From: an uncultured Planctomycetaceae bacterium
GTDB lineage: Bacteria; Planctomycetota; Planctomycetia; Planctomycetales; Planctomycetaceae
Direction of reading: 5' to 3'
Length of the DNA stretch: 64,000 nucleotides
Assembly (NCBI GenBank): GCA_943787265.1
Contig: CALSLT010000009.1
Location: forward strand, 186,001 to 250,000
Shown here: one piece after another, positions 49,641 through 58,230 of the stretch
How positions within the stretch are numbered: position 1 is the stretch's first letter
Layout: every line of letters starts with the position of its first letter
The notes under the pieces: model-generated
Told to the model about the DNA's origin: nothing
What the model saw: only the letters and a program-made list of their open reading frames with translations
Database searches by the model: none
Made by a program: the position numbers and the translations under genes

Positions 49641-51446
49641 GACGCAACTTATCGAGCGAAGGCAATGCGTCTTCAAGTTGGGTCGATGGCTTTGGCCACG
49701 CCAGCAACTCTGAAATCGCCTCCCGAGTTCCCCTGCGGCTGCGGTCCAGCCTGCTGACGGAGTGCCAGCCAGTAAGTCGCGAGGGATTTCATTCGTGCGC
49801 CGTCCCCGCTCCGATTGACTCATCAGTGAGTTTGCCTGAGATGCCAGAACCTGCATACTGATGAAAACAGGTACACAGTGAAGGCGATCAAAGGTTCGGC
49901 CCGATGGCACGTCTCCGCATTCTCGAATCCACGCTCAAGCGGCTCTTCGCCCTGACCGGCAACCGCTGCGCGTTCCCGGAGTGCGAACATGCCGTCGTCA
50001 ACCAGGACGGCGACCTGATTGCCGAAGTCTGCCACATCGAGGCCGCGGAAGAGGGCGGGCAACGGTTCAATCCAAAACAGATGGACAAAAAGATACGTCA
50101 CATCGACAACCTGATCGTCCTGTGTCCCACGCATCACAAAACGACGGACAACGTCGACAAGTATCCGGTCGAACGCCTGCGGGAAGTGAAGCGGGAGCAT
50201 GAAGACCGCTACCGCGATCAGCCTCCGAAAATAAGCTCCGATGAGATTGACCGTCTGATCGGACGCCTGACCGGCATTGCGGTCTCGAAACTACCTGCCG
50301 GGGCGACGCGGACGAAACTGATCGGCCGGTCGACGGAACTGCGGAAGCTCACGAACGCCCTGAACCGTGACACGCACGTCCTGTCGCTGGTCGCCTGGGG
50401 CGGGACGGGCAAGTCGGCCCTCACCGCGCACTGGATGGTCCGCTTGGCGAAACGGAACTGGGGCGACATCGAACGGTATTTCGACTGGTCGTTCTACAGC
50501 CAGGGCACGAAGGGCGAACAGGGCACCTCGGCGGACCTGTTCATCGCCGAAGCGCTGCGGTTCTTCGGCGATCCGGACCCGCAGGCCGGCTCCCCGCACG
50601 ACCGCGGCGACCGCCTCGCCAGACTCGCGGCCGAACAGCCGACGCTGCTGATTCTGGACGGTCTGGAACCCATGCAGTTCGGTCCCGGCCCGCAGGAAGG
50701 CCTCATTAAGGACCCCGCGCTCAAGTCGCTGCTCAAGGGAATCGCCCAGCGACCGTTTCGTGGTCTGTTGCTGATCACCACTCGCGAACCGATCAAAGAC
50801 CTGGTGCCGTTTCTCGAACAGACTGTGGTCGAGCTGCCACTCGACAACCTCACGGAAGCGGCCGGGGCCGAGCTGCTGCACCACCTGGAGGTACGCCGGG
50901 CCGGAGCGAAGTCGCCGATCAGCCCCGACGACCACGAACTCCGAAACGCGGTGAGCGAAGTCAACGGCCACGCGCTCACGCTGCAGCTTATGGCCACGTA
51001 CCTCGCCCGCCACGCAGGGCGGAGACATCCGCCGCCGCGACCGCTTCGGCTTCGAGAAGGCGTCGAAAACGACCAGCGACGAGCACGCCTTCCGCGTCAT
51101 CGCCGCGTACGAACGCTGGCTCAGTGGTCAGTTCGACCATGCCGACGATCCGCAGCCGCATCCGGAGGGCGAACGGATGCTGGCGGTGCTGCGGATGCTC
51201 GGCCTGTTCGACCGCCCGGTCCCGCCCGGCTGTTTGAATGACCTGCGGAACGAGCCCGTCATCGAGGGTCTGAACGACGCCGTGGTCCACGCGTCCGACG
51301 ACGACTGGAACAGCGCGCGCTGACGCACCTGCAGGACCTCGGTCTGATCACGCTCGTCGGCGCCGAGGCCTCATCGACCGGCCTGCCGTCCGACCTGGTC
51401 GTCGACGCCCACCCGCTGATCCGGGAATTCTTCGCGAAGCAGCTTT

Positions 51447-51543
51447 GTAGGCCGGACCAAGCGCAGCGCCGTTCCGGCAATTACGCTGCCGACGATCGCG
51501 CTGATGCCGGAGCATCGTCGCTGCGCTCCTCGATCCGGCCTAC
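51447..51543. repeat. 97-base palindromic element inside the STAND pseudogene
   Basis: The ends are a perfect 10-base inverted repeat, GTAGGCCGGA and TCCGGCCTAC. The inside contains further complementary pieces (GCGCAGCG, CGCTGCGC). It interrupts a segment that otherwise reads HPLIREFFAKQL...TEGHRRVFEYL, so it looks inserted. Confidence 0.75.
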
Positions 51544-52019
51544 CGATTCTCCGACTGCCTGGACCGAGGGTCACCGCCGGGTGTTCGAGTACCTGTGCAA
51601 GTCGACCGAGCACCGCCCGGACGGCGTCGCCGGCCTGGCCCCGCTGTACCAGGCCATCTCCCACGGCTGCCACGCCGGCCTGCACCAGCAGGCGTTGTAC
51701 GAGGTCTACGCCGACCGCGTCCAGCGGGGGACGGGGTATGACGGCTTCTACGGTACGAGAATGCTCGGCGCAATCGGGGCTGACCTCGGTGCAGTGGCGT
51801 GCTTCTTCGATCAACCTTGGAGCCGGTTGTCATCGAATCTCGCCCCCGACAAACAGGCGTTTCTGTTCAACGACGCGGCCAACTGTTTGCCGATCTCGAA
51901 ACCAGGCAGGCTCGGGAGCGGCCACAACAACCTCGCCTTTACTCGCTGCAGGGCTTCAATTACTGCGACCTGCTGCTGGCCCATGCCGAGCGGGGCGCGT
52001 GGCAGGCGACGCTGAGTAG

Positions 52020-52113
52020 CACGGGCTTCCGGCCCGTGGGAGACAACAGTCGTTGTCAGGGTTTGAATGCCACGGCCTGCGACCACGTCACCGAGCGTGC
52101 CACGCAAACCCTG
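52020..52113. repeat. Second palindromic element inside the STAND pseudogene
   Basis: The hairpin CACGGGC-TTCCG-GCCCGTG (52020-52038) is followed by CAGGGTTTG (52057-52065), which is repeated inverted as CAAACCCTG (52105-52113). It interrupts the TPR-like part of the broken gene. Confidence 0.55.
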
Positions 52114-52630
52114 CCAATCTCTGAAAGCAACAACTGGCTGCGCCCCGTTGCGCTGGACAATCTGACGCTGGCTCGCGCGGCGCTGTACCGCTGGCTGGCT
52201 GATCATCCCGGGTCGCAGGATTCGAACGCGGAAACTCTGGACGCGGCCGGTCAGCACCTCGCCGCCGCCGTCGATGGACTTCGTGATTCCAACCAATCAA
52301 CTGAACTTCCGCGCGGCCTGCTGACGTGGGCGTGGTGGCGGCAGGTGACGGGGGATGTTCCGGGAGCCATCGAGGATCTGGACGAGGCCTGGGAGATTGC
52401 CGAGCGGGGCTCGATGAAGCTGCACCAGACCGACGTGCTGCTCACGCGGGCCCGGCTGGGGATTATTCCCGACGGTTTGCGAAACGACGACGGAGCCTAC
52501 CCGTGGGGCTCACCGCGCGAGGACCTGGACGCCGCGGCCAGGCTGATCCAGGGACTGCGGCTATCACCGCCGGGACGAAGAGCTGGCCGACGCCCAGGCA
52601 GCCCTCGCCCACGTCGAGCAGCAGGAATAG

Positions 52631-53055
52631 GCTCAGGAAACCTGACAAGAAAGTGTCCCGCTTCGTCGCTTGGTTTCTTTCTCCGTCAGACGTACTCGCT
52701 TTAAATTTTTCACGCAAAGGCGCTAAGACGCAAAGAATTCCCCACCGACCTTTGCGTCTTAGCGCTTTTGCTTGAGCCGTTGTTTGTGTCCCGCTGTGAT
52801 CTCTGTGGTCAAATTTCACGAGCAACCAAGTCAGGAGATAACCAGCGAGAACGACCATCTCGTCCACTCAAAAACAGATATAGCAGCGGATTTGGCGAGT
52901 CAGTATAACGCCCGGCTGTACAACGCGCGGAAGGACCGCGTGCATGGAAGATTGTGTTTCGGATTTCGGGCCTGATCATGAGAGGCCTGAGCCGTGGTAT
53001 GGTGCCCGTCGCCAGAATTGGCAGGGCTTCCCTCCGTACGGGAAAGGACTCCAGT
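52631..53055. other. Intergenic stretch with a common hairpin repeat
   Basis: About 425 bases between the broken STAND gene and the TPR gene. It holds the hairpin at 52715-52770 and AT-richer flanks. No gene is supported. Confidence 0.5.
52715..52770. repeat. Long hairpin repeat (CAAAGGCGCTAAGACGCAAAG type)
   Basis: A 21-base arm at 52715-52735 pairs with 52750-52770 with one G-T mismatch and a 14-base loop. From memory, this motif (AAAGGCGCTAAGACGCAAAG) is a widespread intergenic repeat in environmental bacteria. Confidence 0.8.
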
Positions 53056-54462
53056 ATGAGGTTTTCGACGTCTTTAGCGTTATTGTTGGCTCTTTCTGCG
53101 ACGGCGTTCGCAGACCCGGATCCCGCTCACGAAGCTCAGCGACAGGCCGCCACCAAGGCCTACGACGTGGGCAACTGGAAGGGCGTCATCGACGCCACAA
53201 CGCCGATCATTACGGCCAACCCCAAAGACAACATCGCTCTGCACCTGCGAGGCAGCGCGAAGATTGAACTCGCAATCATCATGGGCGACGCCGTGATGAT
53301 CCGCGAAGGCATCACGGATGCTCGAACGGCGATCTCTGCCGCTTCGAAACCTGAATTCAACTACTACCTGCCGTACCTTTACGGCATGACCAATCTGACT
53401 CGGATTGAAGATCAGTCGAGCCACGCTCAGGTCGCCGTCGGGATTGCCGACCAGCTTCTGCCGCAGGCCGGAATTACTGCCGAGCAAAAGTCGAACGTCT
53501 ACTATCAGCGAGCATTGGCCAAAGCGGCTATGAAGCAGACTGACGCAGCCGTCTCTGACTTCAATGCGGCCTTGGCTGCCAACCCGAAGCACATCGCTTC
53601 TTACATGGCGATGGCCGATCTTTACACCGAAATGAAGCGGAACGACGAAGCCATCCAGGCTTACAGCGCAGCGATCAAGGCCTTTCCGGATGAGCCACTT
53701 GTCTACAACAACCTCGGGATGCTTTATCAGAGTTTGAAAAAGTACAACGAAGCTGTGCGAGCATTCACGGCTGCCCTTCAGAAGAATCCAAAGTACGACA
53801 TCGCTCTGACAAACCGAGGTTACACCTGGCTTCAGGGTGGACGACCAGCCGAAGCGGAAAAGGATTTCGCAGCGGCTCTGCAGCTCAACCCGAACCAACC
53901 GGCCGTGCAGTCACTGCTGGGAACTTCGCGACTGGTCCAGGGAAAATGGCAGGACGCGGCTCGCGACTTCGATCTGATCATTCAGAAGACTCCGGAAGAC
54001 GTCGCCGCTCATGTTGATGCTGGCTTTGCTCGCTACTTCGGCAAGGACTACGCCGGAGCGATTCAAGAATTCAACAAAGTCATCCAGATGGACTCGAACG
54101 CCCGGTTCATCAACCCGTGGCGAGTCTGGACGCTGATGCGTTCCGGCCGAAAAGCCGAAGCAACCGGCATCGCTCAGTCCAGCCGATCTCGCAAAGAAAA
54201 CGAACGCGACTGGATCGACTGGGTCATCCTCTTCAATATGGGCGACATCCCAGCCGAAGAACTGGCCGCTCGTGTCGACAAGAGCACGCCGGAAATCCAG
54301 ACCGCTCAGATGTGCGAAGCTCGATACTTCATCGCTGAGCAGCAGTTGGCTCAAGGCAAGAATCAGGAAGCCGCCGCGAACTACGAACAGGCTCTGCGAA
54401 CCAACAAGCGAGAACTGTCAGCCTGGCGTGGAGCAAGCTACGCCCTGCGGAAATTTCAGTAA
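53056..54462 (+). CDS. Exported TPR-repeat protein
   Basis: 468 residues. The start has GGAAAGGA upstream and gives a signal peptide (MRFSTSLALLLALSATAFA-DPD). The mature protein is nearly all tetratricopeptide repeats, for example AYDVGNWKGVIDATTPII, KQTDAAVSDFNAALAANPKH, RNDEAIQAYSAAIKAFPDEPLVYNNLGMLYQ and KYNEAVRAFTAALQKNPKYDIALTNRGYTWL. About nine units are visible. It is a periplasmic protein-protein scaffold; the partner is unknown. A good terminator follows at 54534. Confidence 0.9.
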   Translation: MRFSTSLALLLALSATAFADPDPAHEAQRQAATKAYDVGNWKGVIDATTPIITANPKDNIALHLRGSAKIELAIIMGDAVMIREGITDARTAISAASKPEFNYYLPYLYGMTNLTRIEDQSSHAQVAVGIADQLLPQAGITAEQKSNVYYQRALAKAAMKQTDAAVSDFNAALAANPKHIASYMAMADLYTEMKRNDEAIQAYSAAIKAFPDEPLVYNNLGMLYQSLKKYNEAVRAFTAALQKNPKYDIALTNRGYTWLQGGRPAEAEKDFAAALQLNPNQPAVQSLLGTSRLVQGKWQDAARDFDLIIQKTPEDVAAHVDAGFARYFGKDYAGAIQEFNKVIQMDSNARFINPWRVWTLMRSGRKAEATGIAQSSRSRKENERDWIDWVILFNMGDIPAEELAARVDKSTPEIQTAQMCEARYFIAEQQLAQGKNQEAAANYEQALRTNKRELSAWRGASYALRKFQ

Positions 54463-54533
54463 GCATTCGTTACGAGAGGGCAGCATTTTGTGAAGTGAGT
54501 TGCCTGAAAACTGAATGACGAAAACCAGATTTG

Positions 54534-54567
54534 AGGCCCGGCGTTCAATTGCGCCGGGCCTTATTTC
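54534..54567 (+). terminator. Rho-independent terminator
   Basis: AGGCCCGGCG (54534-54543) pairs perfectly with CGCCGGGCCT (54552-54561), followed by the T-rich TATTTC. It lies 72 bases after the TPR gene. Confidence 0.8.
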
Positions 54568-54731
54568 GTTTAACCGGAACGAGTCATCGTTGGACGCTTG
54601 GATTATATGATCGCTGCCTTTGCAAACCGGACGGAATCACAGTCTTTCTGCCGTCGCGACCCTACGCCTGTTGAGTGATCCGGGCTAGAATTCGACGCTC
54701 TTACTGCCCGTCTGGTCGGAGTTTCTACGGC

Positions 54732-57017
54732 ATGTCTTCGCGATATTCTTCACGTTATTTTCCGCTGAGCGTTCTTGCATTTTTCGCCTGTCTTGCGACA
54801 TCTGTACAAGCTGACGTTTCGATCGAGTCGGTCGAGGTTGGCATTGGGCAGGTTACTCGACCGGGTGTCTGGACGAGTTTGAAGGTGCAGCTTGTTTCGG
54901 CGGAAGCTGTCGAATGCCGGGTCGAGGCGACTGCTGTTGACCCGTCGGGCAATCCGGCAGTGTTTCCATCAGCCAATCTCAATCTGGCAGCGAATCAGAA
55001 AACTGCCGCTTCGTTGTTTTTTATGCCGGGCAGTCTTGAAGGGACGGTGACGCTGAAAGTTGTTTCGCTGGATGGCGACGTCATTGCTTCACGACGACTG
55101 GCCTCGGCAGAAGTTGCATCGGAAGAAACGGACTTCGCGATTGTTAAGCACGTCGTTCCGATCTGGACGGTCGCCGGGACCATAGGCGGAAGCGCGACAG
55201 GCAAATCTGATCAGCAGTCGCTTCAGAAGGCGGTTACGGAGCGAGGCGTTCACTTAACATCGCTCAAGTCGAGCGACCTGCCAACGCACTGGAGAGCCTA
55301 CTCGGCAACCAGCACGGTCTTTCTCGCCGGCGAATTTGATATGACAGCGGAACAGTCCGCTGCCTTGAATCAATGGGTTCTTAACGGTGGGCACGTCGTC
55401 GCCGTTGCTGGTACTCGAATCGAAGAATTGAACGACAGTCCGATTGCAGACTGGCTACTTGAAGACCAGGAAGTCGTAGCCTCTTCGTTGAGTGATCTGA
55501 GCGGGTTGGAAGCTTTCGCGAAGAGTAGTTTTCGCATCCCGATTGCAGCGAGGATTAAGGGATCGATCAATAAGTCACGAGACGGATCAGACATTGTTGT
55601 CGGAGTCGAAGGTCCGCTTCTGACACGAACGGCGCATGGGTTTGGACGTATCACGATTCTGGGAGTAGACCTCGATCGTGCACCGCTTTCCCGTTGGCGT
55701 GCGCTCGACAGTTTTGTGGCCACAGTCGCTGATCTTCCACCAGTCGCGAATGAGGAAGGCTCGGCCGGTCAACGGATTTCGCACTCCGGGATCACTGAGA
55801 TGGCGACTCAGTTCCAAATTGGAATGGAGACGCTTTCGCAAGTTGGAGAACGATCGACGCTTAGTGTTCTGGGACTTGTTCTGCTGTTTCTTGTTGTCAT
55901 CGGCCCGCTCGATTATTTCCTCGTGCATCGGCTGTTGAAGAAGCCTGGTCTGACGTGGCTGACTTTTCCCGCGATCATTGTCGGAGCGGGGTTGCTGGCT
56001 GGATCGGTCGCTGGTGGTGCCAATGGTGATGACATTCGATCGAGAATGTGCGAGTTGATCGATCTGGATGCTGATAGCGGATTTGTGCGGCAGTCGGTCT
56101 GGGCGACCGTTTACAGTCCAGACCATCGGCGATACCGGCTTCAGATTGAGCACGATCCGCGTGCATTATCGAAGGACCAGACAGCATCGGCTTCGACCAA
56201 TGGCTCATCGAGCCGGGGACCATCGGCAGGATGGCTGCATTGGATCGCCGCTCCGGAATCAAATTTTGGTGGCATGTATCGAGCGGCTGGGTTGAATCTC
56301 GGTGGTGCCGAATATCAATTCTCAGAAGGGCTGACGGGAATCGATAACCTGCCGATTTCCGCCGCGTCGGATCGAATTCTTGCTTCGTCGGCAACGTCTA
56401 CCGTTTCGCCAGACCTGTTTGACCTGAATCTAAAGCAGGCGGGAACGGGGCACCTTTCGCGAGACAGCACGTTCACTCACCATCTCCCAGGAGCAATTGA
56501 AGACTGGGTGCTCGTGTATGGAAACCGCATTTACTTTCACGACTTCCTCAAGGGCGAAGATCTGCTTGGCAGCTCCGCGATCGAACCTGGAGTCGTGTGG
56601 TCATCGACTGGGAAAACAACGGGTGGGCGTGAGCTGCGAAGTTTTCTGACGGGAGCCAGATTCCAGAAGACTGGTCGAAAAAGCACGGGCCAGGGCGACG
56701 AATTCGAACATACTAACGTCGAGTGGGATCGACGGGCGACCGATTTGCAGACCATTGTGAGGATGCTCACGTTTCACGAACTGGCTGGCGGTCGTGACTA
56801 TACCGGGCTGCTGAACGCCGCGTCTTCCGATTTGGAAATGTCCGACAGTATGCCATTGGACCGAGCTGTTCTATTTGGAAAAGTAAGTGCCCCTTCAGCG
56901 ACGCTTCAGCTTGACGGACAACCCTTGATGCCAGATCAACAGGAATCGTTTATCAGAGTGTTACTGCGAGTCGACGATGCTCCGATCGAATTGTCCCTCC
57001 CGAAGTTTGATGACTAA
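54732..57017 (+). CDS. Large membrane protein with extracytoplasmic domains, unknown function
   Basis: 761 residues. Signal peptide (SRYFPLSVLAFFACLATSVQA). The N-terminal part is beta-rich (VSIESVEVGIGQVTRPGVWTSLKV; VAGTRIEELNDSPIADWLL in a class I amidotransferase-like region). Two membrane helices lie in the middle (about 375-400 LGLVLLFLVVIGPLDYFLV, and 410-435 TFPAIIVGAGLLAGSVAGG). The C-terminal 320 residues are predicted extracytoplasmic and beta-rich. The phrase 'VIGPLDYFLVHRLLKKPGLTWLTFP' (shown to identify the family) is typical of planctomycete membrane proteins found with MoxR/DUF58 genes, but none is adjacent here. Confidence 0.75.
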   Translation: MSSRYSSRYFPLSVLAFFACLATSVQADVSIESVEVGIGQVTRPGVWTSLKVQLVSAEAVECRVEATAVDPSGNPAVFPSANLNLAANQKTAASLFFMPGSLEGTVTLKVVSLDGDVIASRRLASAEVASEETDFAIVKHVVPIWTVAGTIGGSATGKSDQQSLQKAVTERGVHLTSLKSSDLPTHWRAYSATSTVFLAGEFDMTAEQSAALNQWVLNGGHVVAVAGTRIEELNDSPIADWLLEDQEVVASSLSDLSGLEAFAKSSFRIPIAARIKGSINKSRDGSDIVVGVEGPLLTRTAHGFGRITILGVDLDRAPLSRWRALDSFVATVADLPPVANEEGSAGQRISHSGITEMATQFQIGMETLSQVGERSTLSVLGLVLLFLVVIGPLDYFLVHRLLKKPGLTWLTFPAIIVGAGLLAGSVAGGANGDDIRSRMCELIDLDADSGFVRQSVWATVYSPDHRRYRLQIEHDPRALSKDQTASASTNGSSSRGPSAGWLHWIAAPESNFGGMYRAAGLNLGGAEYQFSEGLTGIDNLPISAASDRILASSATSTVSPDLFDLNLKQAGTGHLSRDSTFTHHLPGAIEDWVLVYGNRIYFHDFLKGEDLLGSSAIEPGVVWSSTGKTTGGRELRSFLTGARFQKTGRKSTGQGDEFEHTNVEWDRRATDLQTIVRMLTFHELAGGRDYTGLLNAASSDLEMSDSMPLDRAVLFGKVSAPSATLQLDGQPLMPDQQESFIRVLLRVDDAPIELSLPKFDD

Positions 57018-57169
57018 CCATCGATCATGGTGAACTTTGGCCGTGAACTAAGCAGACTCAACACCGACGAAATACGTCAGAATCTCTGCGGCGTCGCTCG
57101 AAAATGTATTGATGACGAAGGCAGGGACTTCCCAGAAAACTAAACTACGGCTGGAGAAGAAGTCGAATC

Positions 57170-58165
57170 ATGGACGGATATCAGAATGAGTTGCAGACGG
57201 CGATTGCCGCCGTTCGGCAAGCTGCTCGTGTCACTCAGGCCGTGCAGAAACAGATCACCGACGACGTACTTGAAAAGCAGGATCGTAGCCCGGTCACGAT
57301 CGCTGACTACGGCAGCCAGGCGATTATTTGCCAGGCGTTGAAAGAGGCGTTTCCGGACGATCCGATCGTCGGCGAGGAAGACGCTGCGGAGTTGCGTGGC
57401 GGAGAGAACGCTGGATTTGTTGACCGAATCCTGGAAGAACTGGCGGCGATTGATGTCGACACAACGGCGGACGAAGTGTGTTCGTGGATCGATCATGGCA
57501 ACGGAACCGCAGGCTCTCGTTTCTGGACACTTGATCCGATTGACGGAACGAAAGGATTTCTGCGAGGCCAGCAGTACGCCATTTCCCTGGCATTGATCGT
57601 GGATGGTGAGTTGACTGTTGCTGCTCTGGGGTGTCCCAATCTTCCACTCGATCCTGACGACGAAACATCGCCGGGGTCGCTGTTCTTCGCCGTTCGCGGC
57701 GAAGGGGCGTTTGTCTTTTCCGTTGAAGATAGCGATGTCTCGATCGCTGACGCTGCTCGGGTTAATACTGGAAGTGCTATCGACTGGCCGGACGCGAGAC
57801 TTTGTGAGTCCGTCGAATCCGGCCACAGCTCGCACAGCCGATCCGCTCAAATTGCAGAGTCGCTAGGAATAACAAAAGAACCGGTTCGGCTCGACAGCCA
57901 AGCGAAGTACGCGGTTGTGGCACGAGGCCAGGCAGACATTTATCTTCGGCTACCGACACGCAAGGCGTACCAGGAAAAAATCTGGGATCACGCGGGCGGT
58001 GCGTTGGTCGTTCAGGAAGCTGGCGGAACTGTGTCCGACATCAACGGCAAGCCGCTCGATTTTACGCAGGGGCACGAGCTGACTCAGAATCGTGGCGTCG
58101 TTGTGTCCAACGGCCCGCTGCACGAAGCTGTCGTCAAAGCTGTGCTGGATTCTGGCGTCTCCTGA
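57170..58165 (+). CDS. 3'(2'),5'-bisphosphate nucleotidase / inositol monophosphatase-family phosphatase (CysQ/HAL2-like)
   Basis: 331 residues, cytoplasmic. Metal-site motifs: PDDPIVGEEDAAELRG, WTLDPIDGTKGFLRGQQYAIS (the DPIDGT signature) and KIWDHAGGALVVQEAGG. The KGF after DPIDGT and the long insertion before the second lobe suit the HAL2/CysQ branch that dephosphorylates 3'-phosphoadenosine 5'-phosphate in sulfate assimilation. The ribosome-binding site GGAG lies upstream. It is followed closely by the sugar dehydrogenase gene. Confidence 0.88.
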   Translation: MDGYQNELQTAIAAVRQAARVTQAVQKQITDDVLEKQDRSPVTIADYGSQAIICQALKEAFPDDPIVGEEDAAELRGGENAGFVDRILEELAAIDVDTTADEVCSWIDHGNGTAGSRFWTLDPIDGTKGFLRGQQYAISLALIVDGELTVAALGCPNLPLDPDDETSPGSLFFAVRGEGAFVFSVEDSDVSIADAARVNTGSAIDWPDARLCESVESGHSSHSRSAQIAESLGITKEPVRLDSQAKYAVVARGQADIYLRLPTRKAYQEKIWDHAGGALVVQEAGGTVSDINGKPLDFTQGHELTQNRGVVVSNGPLHEAVVKAVLDSGVS

Positions 58166-58230
58166 TCAGTCAGTTCTCGATGCGATTGCTGGCGAAGATG
58201 TCTGACAACACATTCAACGGAGAGAGTGCT

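Larger units (their letters stand above)
49904..52630 (+). pseudogene. Decayed HNH nuclease - STAND NTPase - TPR gene
   Basis: It opens with an HNH domain (CAFPEC, then ICH-type AEVCHIEAAEEGG, then LIVLCPTHHKTTD), then a STAND/NACHT-like NTPase: Walker A WGGTGKSAL (about 165-173), FYSQGTKGEQGTSADLF, LLILDGLEPMQFGP (Walker B) and LLLITTREP. Frame breaks follow. An extra G near 51018 shifts LARHAG into GDIRRRDRFGFEK; two extra bases near 51318 restore the original frame (THLQDLGLITL, DAHPLIREFFAKQL). A later shift near 51850-51960 moves to LYSLQGFNYCDLLLAHAE, and a last shift near 52555 to DEELADAQAALAHVEQQ-stop. Palindromic elements sit inside. The order nuclease-STAND-repeat resembles Avs-like or other conflict NTPases; here it is almost certainly inactive beyond the NTPase domain. 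Confidence 0.85.

Noticed and set aside
50291..51100. 269-residue minus-strand open frame
   Set aside because: Antisense to the HNH-STAND NTPase domain, which has clear Walker A and B motifs on the plus strand.
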